63,319 nt of DNA, from NCBI GenBank assembly GCA_902792685.1, contig CADBAP010000001.1, positions 1-63,319 of the forward strand, in the 5' to 3' direction. Position numbers and translations under genes: made by a program. Positions 36,853 to 47,611 of this stretch are shown piece by piece. The notes beneath the pieces are model-generated. The model searched no databases and was not told the DNA's origin. It saw nothing but the letters and a program-made list of their open reading frames with translations. The first letter of the stretch is position 1. The number at the start of each line of letters is the position of its first letter. This DNA is from an uncultured Prevotellaceae bacterium. GTDB lineage: Bacteria; Bacteroidota; Bacteroidia; Bacteroidales; Bacteroidaceae.

Positions 36853-37284
36853 ATGAGTGAAGAGAAAAGTACACAACTATTGGAACTGCACGGCATCAAG
36901 CCTACAGCCAACCGCATTGTCATTGTCAAAGCTTTGGCTGCAGCAAGTCGTCCCTTATCGTTGGCTGAACTGGAGCAAAAGATTCTGTCCATCGACAAAT
37001 CAAACATTTTTCGTGCACTGAATATCTTCAAGGAAACCCGCTTGGTACATGTCATAGAAAGTATTGAAGGGGCAAAATACGAACTGTGCCACAGTCATCA
37101 TCCGAACCACGATGAAGACCTGCATCCCCATTTCTACTGCGAGCGTTGCCAGCAAACTTTCTGTCTCGACAACATGCCGTTGCCACAAGTGGATGTACCC
37201 AAAGGTTATACGGTACATTCCATCAACCTGATTGTCAAAGGAATCTGTCCGGAATGCCAGTCACGAAAACCCCATTCAAAATAG
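36853..37284 (+). CDS. Fur-family metal-responsive regulator
   Basis: A 143-residue Fur/Zur/PerR-type protein. N-terminal winged helix (LLELHGIKPTANRIVIVKAL ... NIFRALNIFKETRLV) and C-terminal metal-binding dimerisation domain with HSHHPNHDEDLHPHFYCERCQQTFC and a final ICPECQ, giving two CxxC structural zinc sites and a His-rich sensing site. The start MSEEKSTQ at 36853 is preferred over MHLNLKK at 36814 because the promoter lies between them. It cannot be assigned to iron, zinc or peroxide sensing by eye; the His-rich stretch favours zinc. Confidence 0.9.
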   Translation: MSEEKSTQLLELHGIKPTANRIVIVKALAAASRPLSLAELEQKILSIDKSNIFRALNIFKETRLVHVIESIEGAKYELCHSHHPNHDEDLHPHFYCERCQQTFCLDNMPLPQVDVPKGYTVHSINLIVKGICPECQSRKPHSK

Positions 37285-37363
37285 ATTTGGCTGTTTCATA
37301 AAAAAGTCATACCTTTAAATAAGCTAAAATGCACCTCAACAATAAAAGAAAATGAATTTTTTC

Positions 37364-37394
37364 TTTGTATTGTCTTCGGTTTTCATTACCTTTG
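37364..37394 (+). promoter_or_regulatory. Consensus promoter for the ABC-F gene
   Basis: TTTG (37364-37367), exactly 19 bp, TACCTTTG (37387-37394); start codon 34 bp further on. Confidence 0.88.
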
Positions 37395-37422
37395 CACCCT
37401 CATAAAATAAATAAGGTATTAG

Positions 37423-39045
<1,623 letters not shown>

Positions 39046-39052
39046 GGAGTAA

Positions 39053-39069
39053 TTGGCACGATATTTGCA
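39053..39069 (+). promoter_or_regulatory. Sigma-54-type promoter upstream of grpE-dnaJ
   Basis: TTGGCACG-ATAT-TTGCA matches the sigma-54 consensus TGGCAC-N5-TTGC(A/T) at every position, with GG at -24 and GC at -12 in correct spacing. It lies 53 bp upstream of grpE in the 76-bp gap after the ABC-F gene. No TAnnTTTG element is seen in that gap. Confidence 0.75.
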
Positions 39070-39121
39070 AGAGAATTTTTAAAGTCTATAAGGTCTTTAA
39101 AGTTTCAAATCAAATAGAATT

Positions 39122-39715
39122 ATGAGCAAGAAAGAAAAAAATATTAAAATAGAAGACGGTAGCGAGACCCTTGAGAATGAAGGAGCTACTGTAGAGAACG
39201 ATATCGAAGAACCGGAAGTTTCTGTTGTTGAAGACGAAGAGACTGACGATGCCGAAGACGATACCGAGAAAGATCCGCTGGAAGCTGCGCTGGACGAAAA
39301 TGCCAAACTGCGCGACCAGTTGTTACGCACCATCGCCGAATTTGAAAACTACAAGAAGCGAACGCTGAAAGAAAAAGCTGAGCTGATTCTCAATGGAGGC
39401 GAAAAAACTATTTCGGCTGTACTGCCCGTTCTCGATGATTTTGAACGTGCGATTGCCGACCAGACGGAAGATCCGAAAGCCATCAAAGAAGGTATGGAGC
39501 TTATCTTCCATAAGTTCGTTAAAACACTCGAAGGATTGGGCGTCAAGAAGATTGAGACCGATGACGCAGACTTCAATGTCGATTTCCACGAAGCTATCGC
39601 AATGGTTCCTGGTATGGGCGACGACAAGAAAGGGAAAGTCATCGACTGCGTGCAGACTGGCTATACGCTGAACGATAAAGTCATCCGTCATGCAAAAGTA
39701 GCAGTAGGACAATAG
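39122..39715 (+). CDS. grpE: Nucleotide exchange factor GrpE
   Basis: A 197-residue DnaK co-chaperone. A long acidic, low-complexity N-terminus (about 1-55) precedes the dimer coiled coil (DQLLRTIAEFENYKKRTLKEK) and the beta-domain signature (FNVDFHEAIAMVPG ... GKVIDCVQTGYTLNDKVIRHAKV, split). All typical. It is 43 bp upstream of dnaJ and downstream of a candidate sigma-54 promoter. DnaK itself is not in the window. Confidence 0.97.
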   Translation: MSKKEKNIKIEDGSETLENEGATVENDIEEPEVSVVEDEETDDAEDDTEKDPLEAALDENAKLRDQLLRTIAEFENYKKRTLKEKAELILNGGEKTISAVLPVLDDFERAIADQTEDPKAIKEGMELIFHKFVKTLEGLGVKKIETDDADFNVDFHEAIAMVPGMGDDKKGKVIDCVQTGYTLNDKVIRHAKVAVGQ

Positions 39716-39758
39716 GTTCCGAATGTTGCGATGTTTTCGCAACCAATAATATAAAGAA

Positions 39759-40928
39759 ATGGCACAGAAAAGAGACTACTATGAGGTGCTGGGCGTCAGC
39801 AAAAACGCCACAGAAGACGAAATCAAGAAGGCCTATCGAAAGATAGCCATCAAATATCACCCCGACCGCAATCCTGACGACAAGAGTGCAGAAGAAAAGT
39901 TCAAGGAGGCAGCAGAAGCATACGATGTGCTGCACGACCCACAGAAACGTCAGCAGTACGACCAGTTTGGCTTCGATGGTCCCAATATGGGAGGATTCGG
40001 CGGATTCGGAGGAGGAGCAGGATTCTCGATGGATGATATCTTCTCGATGTTTGGCGATGTGTTTGGTGGACATGGAGGTTTTGAAGGATTCGGAGGATTC
40101 GGAGGCGGCGGTCGTCGCCAACCTGCTCAATATCGCGGTTCCGACCTTCGTCTGAAAGTTCGTCTCACGTTACAAGAGATTTCAACTGGTGTTACGAAAA
40201 AATTCAAGGTACGCAAAGATGTCACCTGCGATCATTGTCATGGTACAGGAGCTGAAGCTGGTAGCGGAAGCGAGACCTGTCCGAACTGCCACGGTTCGGG
40301 CGTAGAAATACGTACCAAACAGAGTATCTTCGGTATGATGCAGACACAGACAACTTGTCATGTATGCGGTGGTGAAGGTAAAATCATCAAAAATAAATGT
40401 CAACATTGTCACGGAGAAGGTATTGTCAAAGGTGAGGAAGTTGTAGAAATCAATATTCCTGCAGGTGTAGCCGAAGGGATGGTCGTCAATGTACCAGGAA
40501 AAGGTAATGCCGGCAAGCATAATGGAATCACAGGTGACATTCAGGTGTTTATCGAAGAAGAACCGAACGACACCTTCATCCGCGACGGCAACAACCTGCT
40601 CTATAATCTGTTGCTCGACTTCCCGACAGCAGCGCTGGGTGGTGTTGTAGAAATTCCGACTATCGAGGGAAACAACGTCAAAATCAAGATAGAACCTGGC
40701 ACACAGCCTGGTAAGACACTTCGTCTGCGCGATAAAGGACTAAAGCCTGTACAGGGCTATGGAAATGAAAAAGGTGACCTGATTGTCAACATCAGCGTCT
40801 ATGTGCCGAAGGAACTGTCGAAAGAGGAGAAGAATGCCATTGAACAGTTCAAGGACAGCGACAACTTCAAAGGCGACAAAGCCACAGAGCAGAGTATCTT
40901 CCAGAAGTTCCGTAATTACTTCTCATAA
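39759..40928 (+). CDS. dnaJ: Chaperone DnaJ
   Basis: A 389-residue type I J-protein. J domain with HPD ([10 protein letters not shown]), Gly/Phe-rich linker (about 75-125), four CxxCxGxG-type zinc motifs ([32 protein letters not shown]) and the C-terminal substrate-binding beta domains. Stimulates DnaK ATPase and presents unfolded substrates. Complete and standard. Confidence 0.98.
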   Translation: MAQKRDYYEVLGVSKNATEDEIKKAYRKIAIKYHPDRNPDDKSAEEKFKEAAEAYDVLHDPQKRQQYDQFGFDGPNMGGFGGFGGGAGFSMDDIFSMFGDVFGGHGGFEGFGGFGGGGRRQPAQYRGSDLRLKVRLTLQEISTGVTKKFKVRKDVTCDHCHGTGAEAGSGSETCPNCHGSGVEIRTKQSIFGMMQTQTTCHVCGGEGKIIKNKCQHCHGEGIVKGEEVVEINIPAGVAEGMVVNVPGKGNAGKHNGITGDIQVFIEEEPNDTFIRDGNNLLYNLLLDFPTAALGGVVEIPTIEGNNVKIKIEPGTQPGKTLRLRDKGLKPVQGYGNEKGDLIVNISVYVPKELSKEEKNAIEQFKDSDNFKGDKATEQSIFQKFRNYFS

Positions 40929-40961
40929 ATCAGCAAAACGTCAACTGTAAAACTGTCAACA

Positions 40962-42230
40962 ATGACATACAAGGAGACCATAGAATATCTATACAATAGC
41001 ACCCCTGTTTTCGAACATGTGGGTGCTTCTGCTTATAAGGAAGGATTGGAAAACACATGGATATTGGACAAGCATTATGGTCATCCGCATCGTCAATATC
41101 AAACCATCCATGTGGCAGGAACAAACGGCAAAGGTTCCTGTTCTCACACCATTGCTTCCATCTTGCAGGAAGCAGGATATAAGGTTGGTCTTTACACCTC
41201 TCCACACCTTGTAGATTTCCGTGAACGAATCCGTGTCAACGGACAGCGTATCAGTGAGAAATATGTTGTTGACTTCGTACATAATTTCCTCAATTGGAAC
41301 ACCCATCACCCATCACCCATCTACCCTTCTTTCTTCGAACTGACAACGGCGTTAGCTTTCAAATATTTTGCCGATGAGCAAGTAGATATTGCCGTGATAG
41401 AAGTGGGGCTTGGCGGACGTCTCGACTGCACCAACATCATCACCCCTATCCTATCCGTCATCACCAACATTTCTTTCGACCACACAGGATTCCTCGGTGA
41501 CACATTGGCAAAGATTGCTGCAGAGAAAGCCGGCATCATCAAGCATGGTGTGCCTGTCGTCATTGGTGAATATACCGATGAAACCCGTCCCGTCTTTGAA
41601 GAAAAAGCAAAGGCAGTCGATGCACCGATATTCTTTGCCCAGGATGAAGATGAGCTGGGAAGCGACCTTGATTTCGAACTCAAAGGCGACTACCAAGCAC
41701 GCAACAAACAGACGATTTTAACTGCGTTGAAAGTCTTACGAGAGAGTAAAACGAACCTCGTTCCCTCGCTCTCCCACTCACTCGTTCCCACGACAATAAG
41801 GAACGGCCTCGCCAATGTTTGCAAGAACACAGGTTTAATGGGACGCTGGCAAACCATTCAGGAACGGCCGAAAGTTATCTGTGATACAGGACACAACGTG
41901 GGTGGATGGCAATACCTCAGCAAGCAGATTGCCGCTGAACCCTGCCGACAACTGCGTATCGTTTTCGGAATGGTTGATGACAAAGACATTGATGCCGTCA
42001 TGGAACTGCTGCCCAAACATGCAGTCTTCTATTGGACACAAGCCGACAACCATCGCGCCATTCCTGCAGAAACAGTTGCGCAAAAAGCAGAGTCCCATCT
42101 GCTGAATGGTCGTATATATAATAAGGTGTCCGATGCCTACCATGCAGCTATCGCTGACGCATCACCCGACGATTTTATATTTGTGGGAGGCAGCAGCTAT
42201 CTTGTGGCTGATTTCCTGTCAGCTGTTTGA
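40962..42230 (+). CDS. folC: Folylpolyglutamate synthase / dihydrofolate synthase
   Basis: A 422-residue Mur-ligase-fold enzyme adding glutamate to (dihydro)folates. P-loop VAGTNGKGSCSH, TSPHLVDFRERIRVNG, and EVGLGGRLDCTN with the ATP-Mg ligands; C-terminal ligase domain with CDTGHNVGGWQYL. Two short tandem repeats lie inside the gene: CACCCAT x3 at 41300-41320 and an 8-bp degenerate unit x4 at 41756-41787, encoding HHPSP- and PSLSHSL-type loops. Both fall between conserved motifs and keep the frame. Confidence 0.95.
   Translation: MTYKETIEYLYNSTPVFEHVGASAYKEGLENTWILDKHYGHPHRQYQTIHVAGTNGKGSCSHTIASILQEAGYKVGLYTSPHLVDFRERIRVNGQRISEKYVVDFVHNFLNWNTHHPSPIYPSFFELTTALAFKYFADEQVDIAVIEVGLGGRLDCTNIITPILSVITNISFDHTGFLGDTLAKIAAEKAGIIKHGVPVVIGEYTDETRPVFEEKAKAVDAPIFFAQDEDELGSDLDFELKGDYQARNKQTILTALKVLRESKTNLVPSLSHSLVPTTIRNGLANVCKNTGLMGRWQTIQERPKVICDTGHNVGGWQYLSKQIAAEPCRQLRIVFGMVDDKDIDAVMELLPKHAVFYWTQADNHRAIPAETVAQKAESHLLNGRIYNKVSDAYHAAIADASPDDFIFVGGSSYLVADFLSAV
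41300..41320 (+). repeat. 7-bp repeat CACCCAT x3 inside folC
   Basis: Three exact units, 21 bp in total, so the frame is kept. Confidence 0.85.
41756..41787 (+). repeat. 8-bp degenerate repeat CCTCGTTC x4 inside folC
   Basis: Units CCTCGTTC, CCTCGCTC, TCCCACTC, ACTCGTTC, encoding the Ser/Leu/Pro loop after NLV. Confidence 0.65.
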
Positions 42231-42262
42231 TCGTCAGAATCCCTTGAATTATCCATTCCGTC

Positions 42263-42304
42263 ACCCGCGATTAAATGTTTTTAACTCTATGCGGGTCTTT
42301 TTTT
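42263..42304 (+). terminator. Intrinsic terminator after folC
   Basis: ACCCGC (42263-42268) pairs with GCGGGT (42291-42296) over a 22-base loop, followed by C and seven T. Confidence 0.65.
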
Positions 42305-42313
42305 GTGTATTCA

Positions 42314-42345
42314 TTTGTCTTTTTCGTTATTTTTTCGTTACTTTG
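42314..42345 (+). promoter_or_regulatory. Probable promoter of galM-galK
   Basis: TTTG (42314-42317), 20 bp, then TTACTTTG (42338-42345), one mismatch to TAnnTTTG; 35 bp before the galM start. Confidence 0.55.
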
Positions 42346-42380
42346 CAACAATCTATTATCATAAATAAAGACCGAAGATT

Positions 42381-43463
42381 ATGAGCACAACAGAAACAGA
42401 AAACCTATGTGGTTTGAAACGTGTTGATTTTCAGACCACTATCAATGGCAAGCAAACCGATTTATATATTCTGAAGAACAATTTCGGTTACGAAGTTGCA
42501 GTCACAAACTATGGAGGTGCCATCGTTGCCATCATGGTTCCCGATAAAAATGGGAACGTGGCCAACGTTATTCAGGGACACGACAACATTCAGGATGTCA
42601 TCAACTCACCGGAACCTTATCTGTCAACCCTCATCGGACGCTTTGGCAACCGCATCAAGGATGGTAAGTTCCAACTCAACGGCAAAGAATATCAACTCGC
42701 CATCAACAATGGTCCCAACGCCCTGCACGGTGGTCCTACCGGTTTCCACGCCCGCGTCTGGGAAGCCAATCAAGTCAACGATCACGCCATCGTCCTGAAA
42801 TATGTCAGCTCCTATGGCGAGGAAGGATTCACGGGTGAAGTTGTTGTGTGGGTAGCCTACACGTTTACTGACGACAACGAACTGATTATCAAATACCAGG
42901 CAACCGCCAACAAGAAGACAATCATCAATCTGACCCATCACGGCTATTTCAGTTTGCAGGGAATAGCTGACCCCACACCGACAGTTGACAATCAGGTTTG
43001 CGAAATCAATGCCGACTTCTATCTGCCCATCGATGCAAACAGTATCCCAACGGGTGAAATTCTGAAAGTTAAAGATACACCGTTTGACTTTACACAGCCG
43101 AAAGCCATCGGACAGGACATCGATGCCGACCACGAACAGATTAAGAACGGATCGGGTTACGACCACTGCTTCGTGCTGAACAAGAAAGAGGAAGGCGAAC
43201 TCTCTTTTGCTGCCCGTTTGTTTGAACCTGTCAGCGGCCGAACGATGGAGGTATTTACCACAGAACCGGGTATGCAGCTGTACACAAATAACTTCGGAGC
43301 CGGACACAAAGGACAGCACGGAACTACCTTCCCTCGCCGTTCCGCTGTTTGTTTCGAATGTCAGCATTTCCCCGACAGTCCCAATCGTCCGTACTTCCCC
43401 TCGGTTGTCCTCAACCCTGGCGAAATCTATACGCAGAAAACTGTTTATAAGTTTAGTGTATAA
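42381..43463 (+). CDS. galM: Aldose 1-epimerase (galactose mutarotase)
   Basis: A 360-residue mutarotase interconverting alpha- and beta-aldoses. Active-site features: GRFGNRIKDGKF, LHGGPTGFHARVWE with the catalytic His, LTHHGYFSL with the second His, GSGYDHCFVLN, and a C-terminal TTEPGMQLYT in which the conserved Glu acts as base. First gene of a galactose pair with galK 42 bp downstream; the gap holds a CCCTTAA repeat. Confidence 0.95.
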   Translation: MSTTETENLCGLKRVDFQTTINGKQTDLYILKNNFGYEVAVTNYGGAIVAIMVPDKNGNVANVIQGHDNIQDVINSPEPYLSTLIGRFGNRIKDGKFQLNGKEYQLAINNGPNALHGGPTGFHARVWEANQVNDHAIVLKYVSSYGEEGFTGEVVVWVAYTFTDDNELIIKYQATANKKTIINLTHHGYFSLQGIADPTPTVDNQVCEINADFYLPIDANSIPTGEILKVKDTPFDFTQPKAIGQDIDADHEQIKNGSGYDHCFVLNKKEEGELSFAARLFEPVSGRTMEVFTTEPGMQLYTNNFGAGHKGQHGTTFPRRSAVCFECQHFPDSPNRPYFPSVVLNPGEIYTQKTVYKFSV

Positions 43464-43484
43464 CCCTTAACCCTTAACCCTTAA
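43464..43484. repeat. 7-bp tandem repeat CCCTTAA x3
   Basis: Three exact units immediately after the galM stop, within the galM-galK gap. Confidence 0.85.
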
Positions 43485-43505
43485 CCAATAACCATTAACA
43501 ACAAT

Positions 43506-44672
43506 ATGATCGCAATTGAAGAAGTAAGAAAACGCTTTATCAAGCATTTCGACGGAAAAACAGGAAACATCTATTTCTCTCCAGGCCGTATCAACCTCAT
43601 CGGAGAACACACCGACTATAACGGTGGATTCGTCTTCCCAGGTGCTGTTGACAAAGGTGTGACAGCTGAGATGCGCGTCAACGGCACAGAAGATATGGTG
43701 ATGTGCTACGCCATCGATCTGAAAGACCGTGTTGACTTCCACCTCAACGATGAGAAAGGACCGCGTACCTCATGGGCAAGATACATCTTCGGCATTGCCA
43801 AAGAGATGCAGAAGCTGGGTGTTCCCGTCAAAGGATTCAACATCGCTTTCTCTGGCGACGTACCCTTGGGAGCCGGTATGTCCTCATCGGCAGCGATGGA
43901 GAGTTGCTTTGCCTGCGGACTGAACGATTTGTTTGGCGACAACAAGATATCGAAATGGGATATGGTACTGGCTGGACAGGCTACCGAACACAACTACTGC
44001 GGTGTCAACTGCGGTATCATGGATCAGTTTGCCAGCGTCTTTGGCGAAGAAGGAAAACTGATGCGTCTCGACTGCTACAGCCGTGAGTTTGAATACTTCC
44101 CCTTCAAGCCTGAAGGCTACAAGTTGGTACTGCTGAATTCCTGTGTCAAACACGAACTGGCTGGAAGCCCGTACAACGACCGCCGCAATTCTTGTGAGCA
44201 TGTGGTGAAAGCAATTGCCGCGCGCCATCCGGAAGCAATCTTTGAAACCCTGCGCGACTGTACGTGGGAACAACTGGAAGAGGTACGCGAAGAGGTTGGC
44301 GAAGAAGATTACAAGCGCGCCCATTTCGTCTTGGGCGAGAAAGACCGTGTGCTGGCTGTATGCGAAGCCCTGAACGCTGGCGACTACGAAACAGTTGGTC
44401 AGAAGATGTATGAGACGCACGAAGGACTGTCCAAAGAATATGAAGTCAGCTGCGAGGAACTCGATTTCCTGAACGACATCGCCAAAGCGTGTGGCGTCAC
44501 TGGTTCTCGCATCATGGGAGGCGGTTTTGGCGGCTGCACCATCAACCTCGTCAAAGATGAACTGTATGACACTTTCATCGAGACAGCGCGCAGGAAATAT
44601 GCGGAGAAATACAACAAATTACCGAAGGTAATTGATGTGGTTATTGGGCAAGGCTCACACAAGATATGCTAA
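43506..44672 (+). CDS. galK: Galactokinase
   Basis: A 388-residue GHMP kinase that phosphorylates galactose at C1. Galactokinase signature SPGRINLIGEHTDYNGG, ATP loop GDVPLGAGMSSSAAMES, Asp base in NCGIMDQFAS and the C-terminal GHMP motif GSRIMGGGFGGCTINL are all intact. It lies downstream of galM. GalT and galE are not in the window. Confidence 0.96.
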   Translation: MIAIEEVRKRFIKHFDGKTGNIYFSPGRINLIGEHTDYNGGFVFPGAVDKGVTAEMRVNGTEDMVMCYAIDLKDRVDFHLNDEKGPRTSWARYIFGIAKEMQKLGVPVKGFNIAFSGDVPLGAGMSSSAAMESCFACGLNDLFGDNKISKWDMVLAGQATEHNYCGVNCGIMDQFASVFGEEGKLMRLDCYSREFEYFPFKPEGYKLVLLNSCVKHELAGSPYNDRRNSCEHVVKAIAARHPEAIFETLRDCTWEQLEEVREEVGEEDYKRAHFVLGEKDRVLAVCEALNAGDYETVGQKMYETHEGLSKEYEVSCEELDFLNDIAKACGVTGSRIMGGGFGGCTINLVKDELYDTFIETARRKYAEKYNKLPKVIDVVIGQGSHKIC

Positions 44673-44710
44673 TTTTTTGTATATAATCATTAAAAATAAG
44701 TGTAAAAGTT

Positions 44711-44769
44711 GTGGTTATTTGGAAAAAGTTGTATCTTTACACCAGTTTTTTTGAATAACTAATAACCAC
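44711..44769. promoter_or_regulatory. Inverted-repeat control region before the AraR-type gene
   Basis: GTGGTTATT (44711-44719) and AATAACCAC (44761-44769) are perfect 9-bp inverted arms, extended to 10 by one more base pair. Between them is a -7-like TATCTTTA (44732-44739). A second pair, GTGTAAA (44700-44706) and TTTACAC (44736-44742), overlaps. This fits an autoregulatory operator for the protein encoded just downstream. Confidence 0.5.
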
Positions 44770-44791
44770 ACAACAAAGAAGAAACATAGAT

Positions 44792-45469
44792 ATGACAGAA
44801 TTTTATCATGATTCCGAGAAACTTCTGGTAGCCGTAGACTGTATTATCCTCGGTTTCGAGGACAATAAATTGAAGATACTCATCGGTCGTCGTAAGATGG
44901 AACCCGGTGCTGGTGAATGGTCGCTATACGGAGGTTTCGTTAAACAAGATGAGAGCCTGAAGGATGCAGCAAAAAGAGTGTTGCGAGGCCTGACGGGCAT
45001 CAAGGACATTTATATGAGACAGGTGGGTGCTTTCGGCGAACTGGACCGTGACCCAGGCGACCGCGTTATCTCTGTTGTCTATTGTGCCCTGATCAATGTG
45101 GCCGACTACGACAACACGCTGTTGGATAAGTACGGACTCACATGGGTTGATATGGACAAAATGCCGAAACTGTTCTCCGACCACGACCTGATGGTAGCAC
45201 AGGCTATTGACCAGCTGCGTCGCCATATTAAGACAGAACCGCTGAGTTTCAATCTGCTGCCCGACCTCTTCACGCTGACCCAGTTACAGAATGTCTATGA
45301 AGCCGTTTTGGGCGAAGACCTCGACAAGCGAAACTTCCGCAAGCGCATCAAGCAGATCGACTTCATCGAGAAGACCGACCTGATCAACAAGAAAACCTCC
45401 AAGCGAGGTGCTGCGCTCTATCGCTTCAACGAGAAAGCGTATAAAGACGACCCTAAATTCAAATTATAA
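44792..45469 (+). CDS. Nudix-related transcriptional regulator, NrtR/AraR type
   Basis: A 225-residue protein with an N-terminal Nudix fold and a C-terminal winged helix (about 150-225, LFTLTQLQNVYEAVLGEDLD ... SKRGAALYRFN). The Nudix box is degenerate: after GGFVKQDESLKDAAKR comes VLRGLTGI, without the catalytic E-x2-EE, so it should bind but not hydrolyse ligand. The ending SKRGAALY-FN and DPKFKL strongly recalls AraR of B. thetaiotaomicron, a repressor of arabinose and pentose genes. It lies directly upstream of transketolase and rpiB, which supports sugar or pentose control. Confidence 0.85.
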   Translation: MTEFYHDSEKLLVAVDCIILGFEDNKLKILIGRRKMEPGAGEWSLYGGFVKQDESLKDAAKRVLRGLTGIKDIYMRQVGAFGELDRDPGDRVISVVYCALINVADYDNTLLDKYGLTWVDMDKMPKLFSDHDLMVAQAIDQLRRHIKTEPLSFNLLPDLFTLTQLQNVYEAVLGEDLDKRNFRKRIKQIDFIEKTDLINKKTSKRGAALYRFNEKAYKDDPKFKL

Positions 45470-45487
45470 TATCTAATACTAACTATT

Positions 45488-47500
45488 ATGAACGAAAAGA
45501 AATTGATGCAACGTGCGGCGGATAACATCCGTATCCTGGCCGCATCAATGGTAGAAAAAGCTAAGTCTGGACACCCGGGTGGAGCAATGGGTGGTGCCGA
45601 CTTTATCAATGTGCTCTTCTCTGAGTTCCTTGTCTATGACCCTGAGAATCCACAGTGGGAAGGCCGTGACCGTTTCTTCCTCGATCCAGGTCACATGTCT
45701 CCGATGCTATATTCCGCTCTTGCCCTGCAGGGATGGTTTACGCTCGACGAACTGAAAGAGTTCCGCCAGTGGGGTTCTCCTACACCAGGACACCCAGAGC
45801 GCGACCTCAATCGCGGCATTGAGAACACCAGCGGTCCTTTAGGACAAGGTCATACCTTCGCTGCCGGTGCTGCCGTTGCCGAGAAATTCCTCGCCACAAA
45901 ACTGGGCAAGGAAGTGATGCAGCACAAGATCTATGCTTACATCTCCGACGGTGGCATCGAGGAGGAAATCTCACAGGGTACCGGTCGTATTGCCGGCACA
46001 CTGGGATTGTCCAACCTCATCATGTTCTACGACTCCAATGATATCCAGCTCTCCACAGAAACAAAGGTAGTGATGGCTGAGGATACCGCTGCCAAATACA
46101 AGGCTTGGGGTTGGAACGTGCTCACCTGCAACGGTAATGATGTGGACGAGATTCGCGCGGCCATCATCGAGGCACAGAAAGAAACCGAGCGTCCTACCAT
46201 CATCATCGGTAAGACCATCATGGGTAAAGGTGCGCTGCGTGCCGACGGTACCAGCTATGAGGCATGTATCGATACCCACGGTGCTCCCCTCGGCGGCGAC
46301 GCTTACATCAATACGATGAAGAGTCTGGGTGCTGATCCTGAGAACCCGTTCGTCATCTTCCCCGAAGTACAGGAACTCTATGCAAAGCGCAAGGAAGAAC
46401 TGAAGAAGATTGTTGCCGAGCGCAACGCACAGAAGGAAGCGTGGGCAAAGGCCAATCCTGAGAAAGCAGCCCTGCTGAAAGAATGGTTCAGCGGCAATGC
46501 TCCGAAGGTTGACTGGAGTGCCTGCGTTCAGAAAGAAGGTGCTGCCACACGTGCTGCCAGCGCAGCTTGTCTGGGCGTTCTGGCCGAGCAGGTTCCCAAT
46601 ATGATTTGCGCCAGTGCCGACCTGTCCAACTCCGACAAGACCGACGGCTTCCTGAAGAAGACCAAGAGCATCGTTCGTGGTGACTTCGAAGGTGCATTCT
46701 TCCAGGCAGGTGTGGCCGAGCTGACGATGGCTTGTATGTGTATCGGTATGTATCTGCACGGTGGTGTCATCCCCGCTTGCGGTACCTTCTTCGTATTCTC
46801 CGACTATATGAAGCCCGCTGCCCGTATGGCTGCTTTGATGGAAGTGCCCATCAAGTTCATTTGGACGCACGATGCCTTCCGCGTTGGCGAAGACGGACCT
46901 ACCCACGAGCCTGTTGAGCAAGAGGCACAGATTCGTCTGATGGAGAAACTGAAGAACCATCACGGCAAAGACTCCATCCGCGTCTTCCGTCCGGCTGATG
47001 CTGACGAGACCACCGTTTGCTGGGCAATGGCAATGGAGAATATGGAGACACCTACCGCCCTCATCTTCTCACGTCAGAATATCGCCAAGCTGCCAGCTGG
47101 CAACGACTACGAGCAGGCTCGCAAGGGTGCTTATGTGGTTGCAGGCAGCGACGAGCAGTTCGACATCATCCTGTTGGCAAGCGGCTCAGAAGTGTCAACC
47201 CTCGTGGCTGGTGCAGAGCTGTTGCGCAAGGACGGTGTGAAAGTTCGTATCGTCAGCGTACCGTCAGAAGGACTCTTCCGTGCACAGAGCAAAGAGTATC
47301 AGGAGAGCGTGCTCCCGGCAGGCAGCAAGATCTTCGGTATGACAGCCGGCTTGCCCGTCACCCTCGAAAGCCTCGTTGGTGCCAACGGTAAGGTATGGGG
47401 CATGCCCAGCTTCGGCTTCTCTGCTCCTTACAAAGTGCTCGACGAGAAACTCGGCTACACGGGCGAGAACGTTTACAAGCAGGTGAAAGCCATGTTGTAA
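45488..47500 (+). CDS. tkt: Transketolase
   Basis: A 670-residue thiamine diphosphate enzyme of the pentose phosphate pathway. Seen: KSGHPGGAMGGAD, the ThDP motif GDG-like YISDGGIEEEISQGTG in which GDG reads SDG, the PYR domain with FWTHDAFRVGEDGPTHEPVEQ-like segment (conserved His and Glu) and the C-terminal domain. Full length. It starts 18 bp after the AraR-type regulator and is followed by rpiB, giving a pentose unit similar to that in Bacteroides. Confidence 0.95.
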   Translation: MNEKKLMQRAADNIRILAASMVEKAKSGHPGGAMGGADFINVLFSEFLVYDPENPQWEGRDRFFLDPGHMSPMLYSALALQGWFTLDELKEFRQWGSPTPGHPERDLNRGIENTSGPLGQGHTFAAGAAVAEKFLATKLGKEVMQHKIYAYISDGGIEEEISQGTGRIAGTLGLSNLIMFYDSNDIQLSTETKVVMAEDTAAKYKAWGWNVLTCNGNDVDEIRAAIIEAQKETERPTIIIGKTIMGKGALRADGTSYEACIDTHGAPLGGDAYINTMKSLGADPENPFVIFPEVQELYAKRKEELKKIVAERNAQKEAWAKANPEKAALLKEWFSGNAPKVDWSACVQKEGAATRAASAACLGVLAEQVPNMICASADLSNSDKTDGFLKKTKSIVRGDFEGAFFQAGVAELTMACMCIGMYLHGGVIPACGTFFVFSDYMKPAARMAALMEVPIKFIWTHDAFRVGEDGPTHEPVEQEAQIRLMEKLKNHHGKDSIRVFRPADADETTVCWAMAMENMETPTALIFSRQNIAKLPAGNDYEQARKGAYVVAGSDEQFDIILLASGSEVSTLVAGAELLRKDGVKVRIVSVPSEGLFRAQSKEYQESVLPAGSKIFGMTAGLPVTLESLVGANGKVWGMPSFGFSAPYKVLDEKLGYTGENVYKQVKAML

Positions 47501-47532
47501 GAAAAAGACATCTATTATCATTCAATAACCCA

Positions 47533-47602
47533 AGAGCCTGTAACCCTTCCCACAAAAAACTGCAGGCTCTCCCCTCTCCTCCAGAGGGGCTTGGGGAAGG
47601 CC
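47533..47602. repeat. Hairpin plus G-rich palindrome between tkt and rpiB
   Basis: AGAGCCTG (47533-47540) pairs with CAGGCTCT (47563-47570), immediately followed by CCCCTCT-CCTCC-AGAGGGG (47571-47589) and a CTTGGGGAAGG tail. The second part belongs to the REP-like family seen through 58.6 kb. Confidence 0.75.
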
Positions 47603-47611
47603 TTAAAGCTT

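Noticed and set aside
47591..47611. Longer start of rpiB (MGKALKL)
   Set aside because: These codons come from the tail of a G-rich repeat, and the family starts at MEIKKVGVASDHAG.
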